Source: Cellulomonas xiejunii (lineage in GTDB: Bacteria; Actinomycetota; Actinomycetes; Actinomycetales; Cellulomonadaceae). Taken from it: a DNA stretch of 64,000 bases. The notes under the pieces were generated by a model, which saw nothing but the letters and a program-made list of their open reading frames with translations, made no database searches and was not told the DNA's origin. The DNA lies in the NCBI RefSeq assembly GCF_024508315.1, contig NZ_CP101987.1:3224001-3288000 (forward strand), in the 5' to 3' direction. The position numbers and the translations under genes were made by a program. This document shows, piece after piece, positions 1 to 8,887 of the stretch (position 1 is the stretch's first letter; each line of letters begins with the position of its first letter).

Positions 1-622
1 GCACCGCGCGCACCCGGCGGTGGTCGTCGGCCCCGACAGGCAGGTCGAGCTTGGTGAAGATGCTGCTGATGTGCTTGGCGACGGCCTTCTCGCTGACGAC
101 CAGGGCAGCGGCGACGGCCGCGTTGGAGCGGCCCTCGGCCATGAGCCCGAGCGTCTCCCGCTCCCGGGCGGTCAGGCGCGACAGCGGGGAGGCGCGGCGC
201 CGCGCCATGATGGCGGCGACCACCTCGGGGTCGAGCACCGTGCCGCCCGCCGCCACGCGACGCACGGCGTCGACGAACTCCGCCGGGTCGGCCACGCGCT
301 CCTTGAGCAGGTAGCCGATCGCGCCCTCGCCACTCGCCAGGAGCTCACGCGCGTACAGGTGCTCGACGTACTGGCTCAGCACCATGACGGGCAGCCCCGG
401 ACGGCGGGCCCGGGCGGCGATCGCGGCGCGCAGCCCCTCGTCGGTGAAGCCGGGCGGCAGCCGGACGTCGACGACGGCGACGTCGATCGTCGGGTCGGTG
501 AGCGCCGCCTCGAGAGCGGGGGCGTCCTCCACCGCCGCGACCACGTCGCACCCGTGGGCCGTCAGGAGTCGGACCAGCCCGTCCCTCAGGAGGGCGAGGT
601 CTTCGGCGAGGACCACGCGCAC
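1..622 (-). CDS. NarL/LuxR-family response regulator (3' end cut by window edge)
   Basis: Response regulator of a NarL-type two-component system. Read from a GTG at 622, the protein opens with a receiver domain containing the acidic pair LAED and the phospho-acceptor Asp at about residue 52 (VVDVRLP). It ends with a LuxR-type helix-turn-helix (LTARERETLGLMAEG, then VSEKAVSKHI) that runs to the window edge, so only a few C-terminal residues are missing. No ATG is available at the 5' end. The GTG lies inside the last codons of the upstream histidine kinase gene, a 37-bp overlap that implies translational coupling. It probably receives phosphate from that kinase and may control the divergent MMPL exporter; the target is inferred from position only. 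Confidence 0.9.
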   Translation of the reverse strand, partial: MRVVLAEDLALLRDGLVRLLTAHGCDVVAAVEDAPALEAALTDPTIDVAVVDVRLPPGFTDEGLRAAIAARARRPGLPVMVLSQYVEHLYARELLASGEGAIGYLLKERVADPAEFVDAVRRVAAGGTVLDPEVVAAIMARRRASPLSRLTARERETLGLMAEGRSNAAVAAALVVSEKAVAKHISSIFTKLDLPVGADDHRRVRAV

Positions 623-1914
623 GGCACCTCCAGGGTGATCAGGGTCGGACCGCCCGGAGGGCTGTCGACCACCATGGTGCCGTCGAAGGCCGACAGCCGG
701 GCTCCCACGCCGCGCAACCCGGACCCGCGGGCCGGGTCCGCACCGCCGACCCCGTCGTCGCCGACGTCGACCCGCAGGGACGACGCTCCCGCGTCCAGAC
801 GGACCCACACGCGCGCGGCGGACGCGTGCTTCACGACGTTCGCGAGCGACTCGGCGACCGCGAAGTACACGGCCGACTCGATCGGGGCGGGCGGGCGGCC
901 CGGCAGCCGGTCCCCGACGGCCACCGGAACCGCGAGGTCGAGGGCGAGCGCCTCGACCGCACCCGACAGGCCTCGGTCGGCCAGGACCGGCGGGTGGATC
1001 CCCTGCACGAGCTCGCGCAGGTCGCGCAGCGCCGCGCCCGTCGTGCTCCGGGCCTCGTCGAGCAGCTCGCGCGCCGCCGCGGGGTCGCTCTCGACGAGCT
1101 CGGCGACCATGCCGAGCGTCAGGCCCAGGGAGACGAGCCGCGCCTGGGCGCCGTCGTGTAGGTCGCGCTCGATGCGCCGCAGCTCCGCAGCCGCGTGGTC
1201 GACGGTCTGCGACCGGGACGCCGCCAGGTCCTGCACGCGCTGCTCGAGGCGCGCCTGCCGCCCGGGGGCCAGCAGCGCGGCGTCGGCGGCGGCCCGCAGG
1301 CGGCCCAGCGCGTCACCGTGGCGCCACCACGCCCAGCCGCCGAGCAGTCCCGCGACCGCCAGCACGGCCGCCCACCCCCAGGGCAGGCCCGCGGCGAGCG
1401 GCAGCACCACGGCCAGGACGAGGGCGCCGACGGCCGCCGGGGCGAGCAGCACCACGCACGCGCTGAGCAGCGCGCCGCCCGTGGCCGCGAACGCCAACCA
1501 CCCCAGCAGCCGCCACGCGTCGACGTCCTGCAGCCGCTGCCACCCCCGGCGGAACGGCTCGGCCCCGGTCAGGGCCCGCGCCTCCCCCGCACCGAGCGGG
1601 CGGCCCAGGGCCTCCTCGGTCATCCGCCGCGCGTCCTCCTCGACCTGCCCGAGCCGGCCCGGCCCCGACGCGTCGGGCGGGCGGAGCGCCACGAGCGGCA
1701 CGGCACGCCCCAGCGCCGCCTCCGCGCGGCGCCGGTGCACGCGCGCCATCCGCTCGACCCCGGGGAGGACGGCCGCCACCACCGGCAGGCCGGCGCCCAC
1801 GACGACGAGGGCGAGCCCGACGAGCGCGGCGACCGTGAGCAGCGCGCAGGGCACCCAGAGCACGACCAGCACGAGCGATCTGCCGGTGGCCGCCCAGGGT
1901 GCTCGTCTCGTCAT
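586..1914 (-). CDS. Sensor histidine kinase, HisKA_3 type
   Basis: Membrane histidine kinase of 442 residues, partner of the overlapping NarL-type regulator. Hydrophobic segments lie in the first 60 residues and around residues 135-200. They are followed by the dimerisation/phosphorylation helix with His at about residue 253 (ERDLHDGAQ) and a C-terminal HATPase_c domain with the N-box (ESLANVVKHA) and G-boxes (DVGDDGVGG, GSGLRGVGARL). This order is typical of the DesK/NarX-like HisKA_3 family. The start is ATG 1914; an in-frame ATG three codons upstream at 1923 is possible. The signal sensed is not visible in the sequence. Confidence 0.92.
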   Translation of the reverse strand: MTRRAPWAATGRSLVLVVLWVPCALLTVAALVGLALVVVGAGLPVVAAVLPGVERMARVHRRRAEAALGRAVPLVALRPPDASGPGRLGQVEEDARRMTEEALGRPLGAGEARALTGAEPFRRGWQRLQDVDAWRLLGWLAFAATGGALLSACVVLLAPAAVGALVLAVVLPLAAGLPWGWAAVLAVAGLLGGWAWWRHGDALGRLRAAADAALLAPGRQARLEQRVQDLAASRSQTVDHAAAELRRIERDLHDGAQARLVSLGLTLGMVAELVESDPAAARELLDEARSTTGAALRDLRELVQGIHPPVLADRGLSGAVEALALDLAVPVAVGDRLPGRPPAPIESAVYFAVAESLANVVKHASAARVWVRLDAGASSLRVDVGDDGVGGADPARGSGLRGVGARLSAFDGTMVVDSPPGGPTLITLEVPCAWSSPKTSPS

Positions 1915-2050
1915 GGCCCCCATCCTGGCGGCCGCGTCCGCCCCTGTCGGTAGTGCCAGGTCCACCACCGGTCCGGGTCCTGCCCCTCCTGACCCGGACC
2001 GGCGCACGACGCCACCGTGGAGCCGATCACCCACGACCCCGGAGGCAGCC

Positions 2051-4246
2051 ATGCGCAAGCCCGTCCACCGACCCCCGTCCGTCGCACGGACCGCGGCACG
2101 CGCCGCGCGCTGGAGCGCCACCCACCCGTGGTGGGCGATCGGCGGCTGGTTCGCGCTCGTCGTGGCGTGCGCCGCCCTGAGCGTCCTGGTGCCCGCGCAG
2201 ACGATCGAGGACGCGGACGACCGCGTCGGCGGCTCGGGCCGCGCGGCGGCGTGGACGACCGAGGCGGGCCTCGACGACCCCGACGCCGAGCTCGTCCTGC
2301 TCACCGCGGCCGGCGACGGGGCACCCGACAGGACCGCACTCGACGCGGGTGCGCGCGACGTGGTGCGGGTCCTGGCCGGCAGGCCGGGCGTCGCCGGCGT
2401 CGGGGACCCCGTGACCTCCCCCGACGGGTCGGCGGTGCTGGTCACGGTGGAGCTGGAGCCCGCGGTCGACGACGTCACCGACCTGCAGGCGGCGGTCACC
2501 GACGTGGCGGCGGACCATCCCGGCCTCACGGTCCGGGTGGCCGGCGAGGTCTCGCTCGCGGACGCGATCGACGAGCGGGTCGCGCAGGACCTCACGTCCG
2601 CCGAGGTCGTGTCGCTGCCCGTCACGCTGCTGCTCATGGTGCTGGCCTTCGGGGCGCTGGTGGCAGCCGGGATCCCGGTGCTGCTCGCCGTCTCGAGCGT
2701 CGCGGCGACGCTCGGCCTGTCCGCGGTCGTGTCGCACGTCGTCCCGGCGGAGCCGACGGTCGCGAGCATGGTCGTGCTCATCGGCATGGCCGTCGGCGTG
2801 GACTACTCGCTCTTCTACCTCAAGCGGGAGCGCGAGGAGCGCGCCAAGGGGCGCTCGACCCTCGACGCCGTCGAGATCGCGGCCCAGACGTCGGGACACG
2901 CGATCGCGGTGTCCGGCGTCGCCGTCATCGTCTCCCTCGCCGCGCTGTACCTCCTGCAGCTCGCGACCTTCGACTCGCTCGCGACCGGCGCGGTGCTCGT
3001 CGTCGCCGTGTCGGTGGTCGGCTCGATCACGGTCCTGCCGGCGCTGCTGGTGACGCTCGGGCGGTGGGTCGACCGTCCGCGCGTCCCTCTGCTGTGGCGC
3101 GTGAACCGCAGGATCGGGCCCGGTGGCATCAGCCGTCGCGTGCTGGCGCCGGCCGTGCGTCACCCGCTCGCCGCGGTGGTCGTCGCCGGTGTCGTCTGCG
3201 GGGTCCTCGCCGCGCCCGCCCTGGGCCTGCGGCTGCACGGCGCGGACCTCGGGACGCTCCCGCCGGACGTGGCCGAGGTCAGCACGTTGACGCAGGTGGG
3301 CGAGGCCTTCCCGTCGCGTGGGTCGACGGTGGACGTCGTCGTGCGGAGCGCCTCCGCGCAGCAGGACGAGGTCGCGGGCGCACTGCGGTTCCTGGAGGCG
3401 ACAGCCGTGGGCTCCGGCCGCTTCCAGGACCTGGGCGTGCCCGCCCTGGCCGCCGCCGACGACGGGCGCACGCACGTGCTCACGCTCGCGGTGCCGCTCG
3501 AGAGCGCCGACCCGGCGCTCGACGACGTGGTGCGGGACCTGCGCGAGGACCTCGTGCCCGCGGCGCTCGCCGGCCTGGACGTCGAGCACGCAGTGGGCGG
3601 CTGGCCCGCGTACGACCTCGACCACACCGAGCGGCAGTCCCAGCGGATGCCCTGGGTGATCGGGGTGGTCCTCCTCCTGACGTGCGTGACGATGGCGGTG
3701 TCGTTCCGCAGCACGTCGGTCGCCCTGGTCTCCACGGCCCTGAACCTGCTGTCGGTCGGCGTCGCGTTCGGCGTGCTGCGGATGGTCTTCCAGGAGGGCT
3801 GGTTCGCCGGGGCGCTCGGTTTCACGAGCCCGGGGTTCGTCATCGACTGGGTGCCGCTGTTCGTCATGGTCGTGCTGGTCGGACTGTCGATGGACTACCA
3901 CGTGTTCGTGCTCAGCCGTGTCCGGGAGCGTGTGCTGCGCGGTGTGGAGCCGCAGGCCGCGGTGCGTGACGGCATCGCCGACTCGGCGGGGGTGATCACG
4001 AGCGCCGCGGCGGTCATGGTCTCGGTGTTCGCGATCTTCGCGACGCTGAGCATGCTGGAGCTGAAGATGCTGGGCGTCGCCCTCGCGGTCGCGATCCTCG
4101 TGGACGCCACGATCATCCGGCTGGTGCTCCTGCCGGGGATCCTGACGCTCCTCGGGGAGCGCGTGTGGCGGCGCAGCCTGCCGCCGACGAGCCCGGCCGT
4201 GACCGTGCCCGTCGGGCCCCTTGAGACGCCGATGGCGGCCCGCTAG
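2051..4246 (+). CDS. MMPL-family RND-type transporter
   Basis: Integral membrane exporter of 731 residues with the duplicated layout of the MMPL/RND family. There is one N-terminal membrane helix (WWAIGGWFALVVA), a periplasmic loop, a block of five to six helices containing GMAVGVDYSLFYLKRERE, a second loop, and a second helix block containing GLSMDYHVFVLSRVRER. The two GxxxDYxxF motifs carry the membrane Asp-Tyr pairs used for proton coupling in this family. The start ATG 2051 follows the Shine-Dalgarno GGAGG directly upstream. It is divergent from the two-component system with about 130 bp between them, so control by that system is a fair guess. The substrate (lipid or drug) is unknown. Confidence 0.9.
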   Translation: MRKPVHRPPSVARTAARAARWSATHPWWAIGGWFALVVACAALSVLVPAQTIEDADDRVGGSGRAAAWTTEAGLDDPDAELVLLTAAGDGAPDRTALDAGARDVVRVLAGRPGVAGVGDPVTSPDGSAVLVTVELEPAVDDVTDLQAAVTDVAADHPGLTVRVAGEVSLADAIDERVAQDLTSAEVVSLPVTLLLMVLAFGALVAAGIPVLLAVSSVAATLGLSAVVSHVVPAEPTVASMVVLIGMAVGVDYSLFYLKREREERAKGRSTLDAVEIAAQTSGHAIAVSGVAVIVSLAALYLLQLATFDSLATGAVLVVAVSVVGSITVLPALLVTLGRWVDRPRVPLLWRVNRRIGPGGISRRVLAPAVRHPLAAVVVAGVVCGVLAAPALGLRLHGADLGTLPPDVAEVSTLTQVGEAFPSRGSTVDVVVRSASAQQDEVAGALRFLEATAVGSGRFQDLGVPALAAADDGRTHVLTLAVPLESADPALDDVVRDLREDLVPAALAGLDVEHAVGGWPAYDLDHTERQSQRMPWVIGVVLLLTCVTMAVSFRSTSVALVSTALNLLSVGVAFGVLRMVFQEGWFAGALGFTSPGFVIDWVPLFVMVVLVGLSMDYHVFVLSRVRERVLRGVEPQAAVRDGIADSAGVITSAAAVMVSVFAIFATLSMLELKMLGVALAVAILVDATIIRLVLLPGILTLLGERVWRRSLPPTSPAVTVPVGPLETPMAAR

Positions 4247-4249
4247 GGT
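4221..4249 (+). promoter_or_regulatory. Putative sigma-70 promoter of the trpS leader
   Basis: TTGAGA at 4221-4226 and TAGGGT at 4244-4249 are separated by 17 nt, the ideal spacing. Predicted transcription would begin about 4255-4257, at or right next to the ATG of the Trp leader peptide, so the leader could be translated leaderlessly. The promoter overlaps the last codons of the MMPL gene. Confidence 0.55.
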
Positions 4250-4256
4250 CCATCGC

Positions 4257-4301
4257 ATGACCTCGACCTGCGCCCACCTCGCGTGGTGGTGGCTGCCCTG
4301 A
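4257..4301 (+). CDS. Tryptophan leader peptide (14 residues, three consecutive Trp)
   Basis: Short open frame ATG-TGA encoding MTSTCAHLAWWWLP. Three tandem TGG codons (4284-4292) sit two codons before the second-last residue, in the arrangement of ribosome-mediated tryptophan attenuators. It lies 103 bp upstream of a tryptophanyl-tRNA synthetase gene and is followed by strong RNA secondary structure. When charged tRNA-Trp is low, a ribosome should stall on the Trp codons and change the fold of the downstream leader. Streptomyces coelicolor trpRS1 is known to be controlled by such an attenuator. The peptide itself probably has no function beyond being translated. Confidence 0.85.
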   Translation: MTSTCAHLAWWWLP

Positions 4302-4377
4302 CGCAGCCGTAGGTCACCGACCCGTCGAGCTGCTCACGCAGCTCGACGGGTCGCGTCACGTCCCGGCACGGCTGCGT
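4291..4377 (+). promoter_or_regulatory. Attenuator-like leader RNA of trpS
   Basis: Three pairings are visible. GGCTGC 4291-4296 pairs with GCAGCC 4303-4308, forming a small hairpin that overlaps the last Trp codon. A perfect 15-bp stem, 4318-4332 with 4339-4353 around a 6-nt loop, is the terminator or blocking hairpin candidate. Positions 4301-4310 are perfectly complementary to 4368-4377, just before the trpS ribosome site. GCAGC 4303-4307 can instead pair with 4329-4333 inside the 5' arm of the strong stem, giving a weak antiterminator. There is no U-run after the strong stem, so termination versus translational masking cannot be settled by eye. Confidence 0.65.
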
Positions 4378-4404
4378 GGGCGGCTCCCGACCCGAGGAGC
4401 CCCG

Positions 4405-5493
4405 ATGCCCGCCCCCGTCCTGCCCGACGTCCGCGCCCACACCGACGTCCGCGCCCACCCCGACGGCCGCCCTCGCCCCGACGTCCTCACCCTCGACGAG
4501 GTGCTCGCCGCCGACCCGGCCGCCCACCGCGTCCTCACCGGCGACCGCCCCACCGGCCCGCTGCACGTCGGCCACCTGTTCGGCACGCTCGCGACGCGCG
4601 TCGCGCTCCAGCGTCACGGCGTCGAGACGATCGTGGTCGTCGCCGACTACCAGGTGATCGCCGACCGCGAGGACGCGGGCGACCTGCCGGGGACGATCCG
4701 CGAGGTCGTCCTCGACTACCTCGCCGCCGGGCTCGACCCGGGGGCGACGACGATCTTCACGCACTCGGCGGTGCCCGCCGTGCACCAGCTGATGCTGCCG
4801 TTCCTCTCCCTGGTCTCCGTCGCCGAGCTCGACCGCAACCCGACCGTCAAGGCGGAGCAGGCCGCCTCGGGGCGTGCACTGTCCGGCCTGCTGCTGACGT
4901 ACCCGGTGCACCAGGCCGCTGACGTGCTGTCCGTGCACGGGACGCTCGTGCCGTGCGGCAGGGACCAGCTGCCGCACCTCGAGCTGACGCGCACGATCGC
5001 GCGCCGGTTCAACCGTCGTTACGGCCCCGTCTTCGAGGAGCCCGGTGCGCTGCTGTCCGACGCCCCGCTCGTCCTGGGCACCGACGGGACCAAGATGGGC
5101 AAGAGCCGCGGCAACGCGATCGAGCTGCGCGCCGACGCCGACGCGACGGCCGCCGCACTGCGCGGCGCGCGCACGGACGCGGAACGTGTCATCACCTACG
5201 AGCCCGAGCGCCGGCCGGAGGTCGCGAACCTGCTCCTGCTCGGTGCGCTCGCCGCGGGCCGCACGCCGCAGGACCTGGCGGACGAGATCGGTGACGGCGG
5301 TGCCGCCGCCCTCAAGCGGTACGTCACCGACGCGATGGTCGCCCACCTGGCGCCGTTGCGGGCGCGGCGCACCGAGCTCGCGCGCGACCCGGACGTCGTC
5401 ACCGACGTCCTGGCGCGGGGCGCGGCGCGGGCGGGCGAGCTCGCGGACGCCACGCTGCGCACGGTGCGCGCCGCCATGCGCCAGACCGCCTGA
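4405..5493 (+). CDS. trpS: Tryptophanyl-tRNA synthetase (auxiliary, TrpRS1-like)
   Basis: Class I aminoacyl-tRNA synthetase of 362 residues that charges tRNA-Trp. The nucleotide-binding signature HVGH is at residues 54-57 and KMGKS at 230-234. The N-terminal motif reads GDRPTGPLHVGHL rather than the GxxPSGxxHLGN of the common bacterial TrpRS. That variant resembles the second, inducible TrpRS of actinomycetes, some of which confer indolmycin resistance; resistance here is inference. The start ATG 4405 is preceded by GAGGAG. It follows a Trp leader peptide and attenuator-like RNA, which points to induction by Trp starvation or TrpRS inhibition. Its 3' end is closed by a long hairpin shared with gdhA. 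Confidence 0.9.
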   Translation: MPAPVLPDVRAHTDVRAHPDGRPRPDVLTLDEVLAADPAAHRVLTGDRPTGPLHVGHLFGTLATRVALQRHGVETIVVVADYQVIADREDAGDLPGTIREVVLDYLAAGLDPGATTIFTHSAVPAVHQLMLPFLSLVSVAELDRNPTVKAEQAASGRALSGLLLTYPVHQAADVLSVHGTLVPCGRDQLPHLELTRTIARRFNRRYGPVFEEPGALLSDAPLVLGTDGTKMGKSRGNAIELRADADATAAALRGARTDAERVITYEPERRPEVANLLLLGALAAGRTPQDLADEIGDGGAAALKRYVTDAMVAHLAPLRARRTELARDPDVVTDVLARGAARAGELADATLRTVRAAMRQTA

Positions 5494-5500
5494 CGGCGCA

Positions 5501-5548
5501 GAACGCGAGAGAGCGATCCAGCTCGTGCTGGATCGCTCTCTCGCGTTC
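5501..5548. terminator. Bidirectional hairpin between trpS and gdhA (palindrome family 1)
   Basis: Perfect 21-bp inverted repeat, 5501-5521 with 5528-5548, and a 6-nt loop, placed between two convergent genes. It contains the core GAGAGAGCGATCCAG, which recurs in three other intergenic regions of this window. Its position and symmetry fit a shared transcription terminator. Confidence 0.8.
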
Positions 5549-5571
5549 TCGGTTCCCGCGTCGGGGTGGGC

Positions 5572-6927
<1,356 letters not shown>

Positions 6928-7031
6928 TCAGCGAGGACGGGGGACGAAACTCCTTCGAGCGTAGGCCCGCCGTCAAAGTCCGAGGGAGGACGTCCGACCC
7001 GTGGTCAGCGCACGCCCCCCCGTGCGGGGAC

Positions 7032-7075
7032 GACGAGGCCGCGAGCCCCCCGTCCGGGGTGCTCGCGGCCTCGTC
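7032..7075 (-). terminator. Terminator of the first GH6 cellulase gene
   Basis: A 15-bp stem, 7032-7046 with 7061-7075, lies just beyond the stop of the cellulase gene at 7124. The arm begins GACGAGGCCGCG, and the second cellulase gene has the same beginning in its own hairpin, so the terminator appears to have been duplicated with the gene. Confidence 0.7.
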
Positions 7076-7123
7076 CCTGCGGGCGGCGCCGGCACCGCTC
7101 AGGTGCGGCGCCTCACCACGTCC

Positions 7124-8569
7124 TCACCACCTGGCGTTGCGCGCCAGCTCCAGCGCCATCTCCTGCCACCAGGCACCGGCCGACGGGCCGCCGTTGCAGG
7201 CACCGTCCGACTCACCGGGCAGCTTGATCCACAGCAGTGCGTCCAGCCCGCTGCCGTCGTTCACCGTCGTGGGACGCTCACCGAGCGCACGCCCTCGCGG
7301 GTTGCACCACTCGGAGCCGGACGGGCCGTTGCCGTTGCGCGAGGTGTCGATGACGAACGTCTTGCCGCCCGTCAGTCGCGAGATCTCCTGGCCGTAGGCC
7401 TTGGTCTCCGCCGTGGTGCGGTAGTTCGACACGTTGAGGGAGAAGCCGACGGCGTCGGTGAAGCCGATCCGGTTGAGGCGGTTCGCGGCCTCGCTCGCCG
7501 ACAGCCACGCCGAGTGGCCGGCGTCGATGTAGACCCGGGCACCCTTGGCGGTCAGCGACTTGGCGGCGTACTGCAGGAACCCGACCCGGTCGCCCTGGCC
7601 GGCGCAGTCCCCGAGCTGCGCGAGCGCGTCCGGCTCGAGCACGACCCACGGGTTGCCCTGGATGCCGGCGGCGACGGTGTCGATCCAGCGTGCGTACTCG
7701 GACTCACCGACGCCGCCGCCCGAGTGCGAGCCGCAGTCGCGGCCCGGGATGGCGTAGACGACGAGCAGCGCGGTCGAGCCCGCGGCCTGCGCGGCGGCGG
7801 TGATGTCCCGCACCTCCTGCTGGGCGTGCGAGGCGTCGTTCCAGTTGCCCACCCAGTAGGCCTGCGGCGTGAGCGCGATCTTCTCGAGCAACGCCTTGTC
7901 GTTGCCGCTCGCCGCCTGCCACGCGCGGTACGCCTGGTTGGTCGTGTCGACGTGGAAGGCCCCGGACGGGACCGGCGGCGGCTCCTCCGTGGGCTCGGGC
8001 GTCGGCTCCTGCGTCGGTTCCTGCGTGGGCTCCTGCGTCGGCTCCTGCGTCGGTTCCTGCGTGGGCTCCTGCGTCGGCTCCTGCGTGGGCTCCTGCGTCG
8101 GCTCCTGCGTGGGCTCGTGCGTCGGGCCGCCGACCTCACCGGTGCACAGGGTCCCGTTCAGCGTGAACGACCGCGGGGCGCCGTTGCTGCCGTTCCACGA
8201 GCCGTTGAAGCCGATCTGGACGCTCCGGTCCGTACCGAGCGACCCGTTCCACGGCATGTTGGTGACGGTGACCTGGGAGCCGGACGTCGAGTGGACGCCG
8301 TTCCACAGCTGCGAGATCCCCTGGCCGTCGGGGAACGTCCAGCGCAGGTCCCAGGACGACACCGGGTCGCCCAGGTTGGTGACGGTCACGCTGGCGCCGA
8401 AGCCGCCGGGCCACTGGCTGCTGACGGCGTAGTCGACGCGGCAGCCCGCGGCGGCCTGGGCCATGGTCGACGTCAGCGTGGTGATTCCTGCGGCCACGAC
8501 CGCGCCTGCGGCGACGGCCGCGACGACCTTGCGCCGGGCGGCAGGGGCCACCGGTGTGCGGGGGGACAT
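7124..8569 (-). CDS. Secreted GH6 endoglucanase with N-terminal CBM2 (CenA-like)
   Basis: Extracellular cellulase of 481 residues. The order is: signal peptide (about 1-40, ending near AQAAAGC), family 2 cellulose-binding module (about 41-145, with the surface aromatics of SQWPGGFG, LWNG and FNGSWNGSNG), a PTQEP-repeat linker (about 150-200), and a GH6 catalytic domain. The catalytic domain shows VVYAIPGRDCGSHSGGG with the likely acid Asp, LEPDALAQLGDC, and VIDTSRNGNG, all shared with Cellulomonas fimi CenA. It cleaves internal beta-1,4 bonds of cellulose with inversion. Start ATG 8569 has a GAGGAGAG ribosome site. A paralogue follows directly upstream in the same orientation. Confidence 0.95.
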   Translation of the reverse strand: MSPRTPVAPAARRKVVAAVAAGAVVAAGITTLTSTMAQAAAGCRVDYAVSSQWPGGFGASVTVTNLGDPVSSWDLRWTFPDGQGISQLWNGVHSTSGSQVTVTNMPWNGSLGTDRSVQIGFNGSWNGSNGAPRSFTLNGTLCTGEVGGPTHEPTQEPTQEPTQEPTQEPTQEPTQEPTQEPTQEPTQEPTPEPTEEPPPVPSGAFHVDTTNQAYRAWQAASGNDKALLEKIALTPQAYWVGNWNDASHAQQEVRDITAAAQAAGSTALLVVYAIPGRDCGSHSGGGVGESEYARWIDTVAAGIQGNPWVVLEPDALAQLGDCAGQGDRVGFLQYAAKSLTAKGARVYIDAGHSAWLSASEAANRLNRIGFTDAVGFSLNVSNYRTTAETKAYGQEISRLTGGKTFVIDTSRNGNGPSGSEWCNPRGRALGERPTTVNDGSGLDALLWIKLPGESDGACNGGPSAGAWWQEMALELARNARW

Positions 8570-8720
8570 GAGCTCTCCTCGGGTCGGGGTCGGTCTGCGG
8601 CGCGTCGAGGCGCACGGCGCCGGCCGACGCGCCCGGGGAGGCGTCGGCGTCGACGCCGTCCCCGAACGACCCCTCGATCACACCCGGTCCCGCCCTGCCC
8701 TGGCGAGCGCCCCGGCGATC

Positions 8721-8736
8721 CCTAATCGATTTGTCA
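8721..8736. promoter_or_regulatory. Shared upstream motif of the first GH6 gene
   Basis: CCTAATCGATTTGTCA lies about 150 bp upstream of the first GH6 start. A near-identical sequence (CCTAATCGTTTTGTC, 10445-10459) lies at about the same distance upstream of the second GH6 gene. This suggests a common promoter or operator element. Which protein would bind is unknown. Confidence 0.45.
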
Positions 8737-8747
8737 CGGACGGGTAC

Positions 8748-8797
8748 GACGAGGCCGCGGACACTCCCGGCGTCCCGGGGATGTCCGCGGCCTCGTC
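8748..8797 (-). terminator. Terminator of the second GH6 cellulase gene
   Basis: A 16-bp stem, 8748-8763 with 8782-8797, lies about 90 bp past the stop of the second cellulase gene (8888) and immediately upstream of the shared promoter motif of the first gene. It would insulate the two tandem genes. Confidence 0.65.
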
Positions 8798-8887
8798 CTT
8801 CGGTGCGCGGGCGCGCCTCGTCAGCGTGCCCGCGCACCTGCGGCTGCGCGTGCCGCCACCGGCACGTCACCGCTCAGGCACCGTGTG

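Noticed and set aside
20-2050. Long open plus-strand frame running into the MMPL gene
   Set aside because: Upstream of 2051 it is the mirror of the response regulator and kinase genes on the minus strand; it has Arg/Ala/Ser-rich composition and no protein motifs.
2027-4258. Long open minus-strand frame across the MMPL gene
   Set aside because: His/Arg/Asp-rich composition typical of an antisense shadow; the plus strand encodes a clear transporter.
7980-8120. Tandem DNA repeats in the first GH6 gene
   Set aside because: They encode the PTQEP linker of the cellulase; same for PTQQP at about 9740-9845. No separate repeat element is needed.
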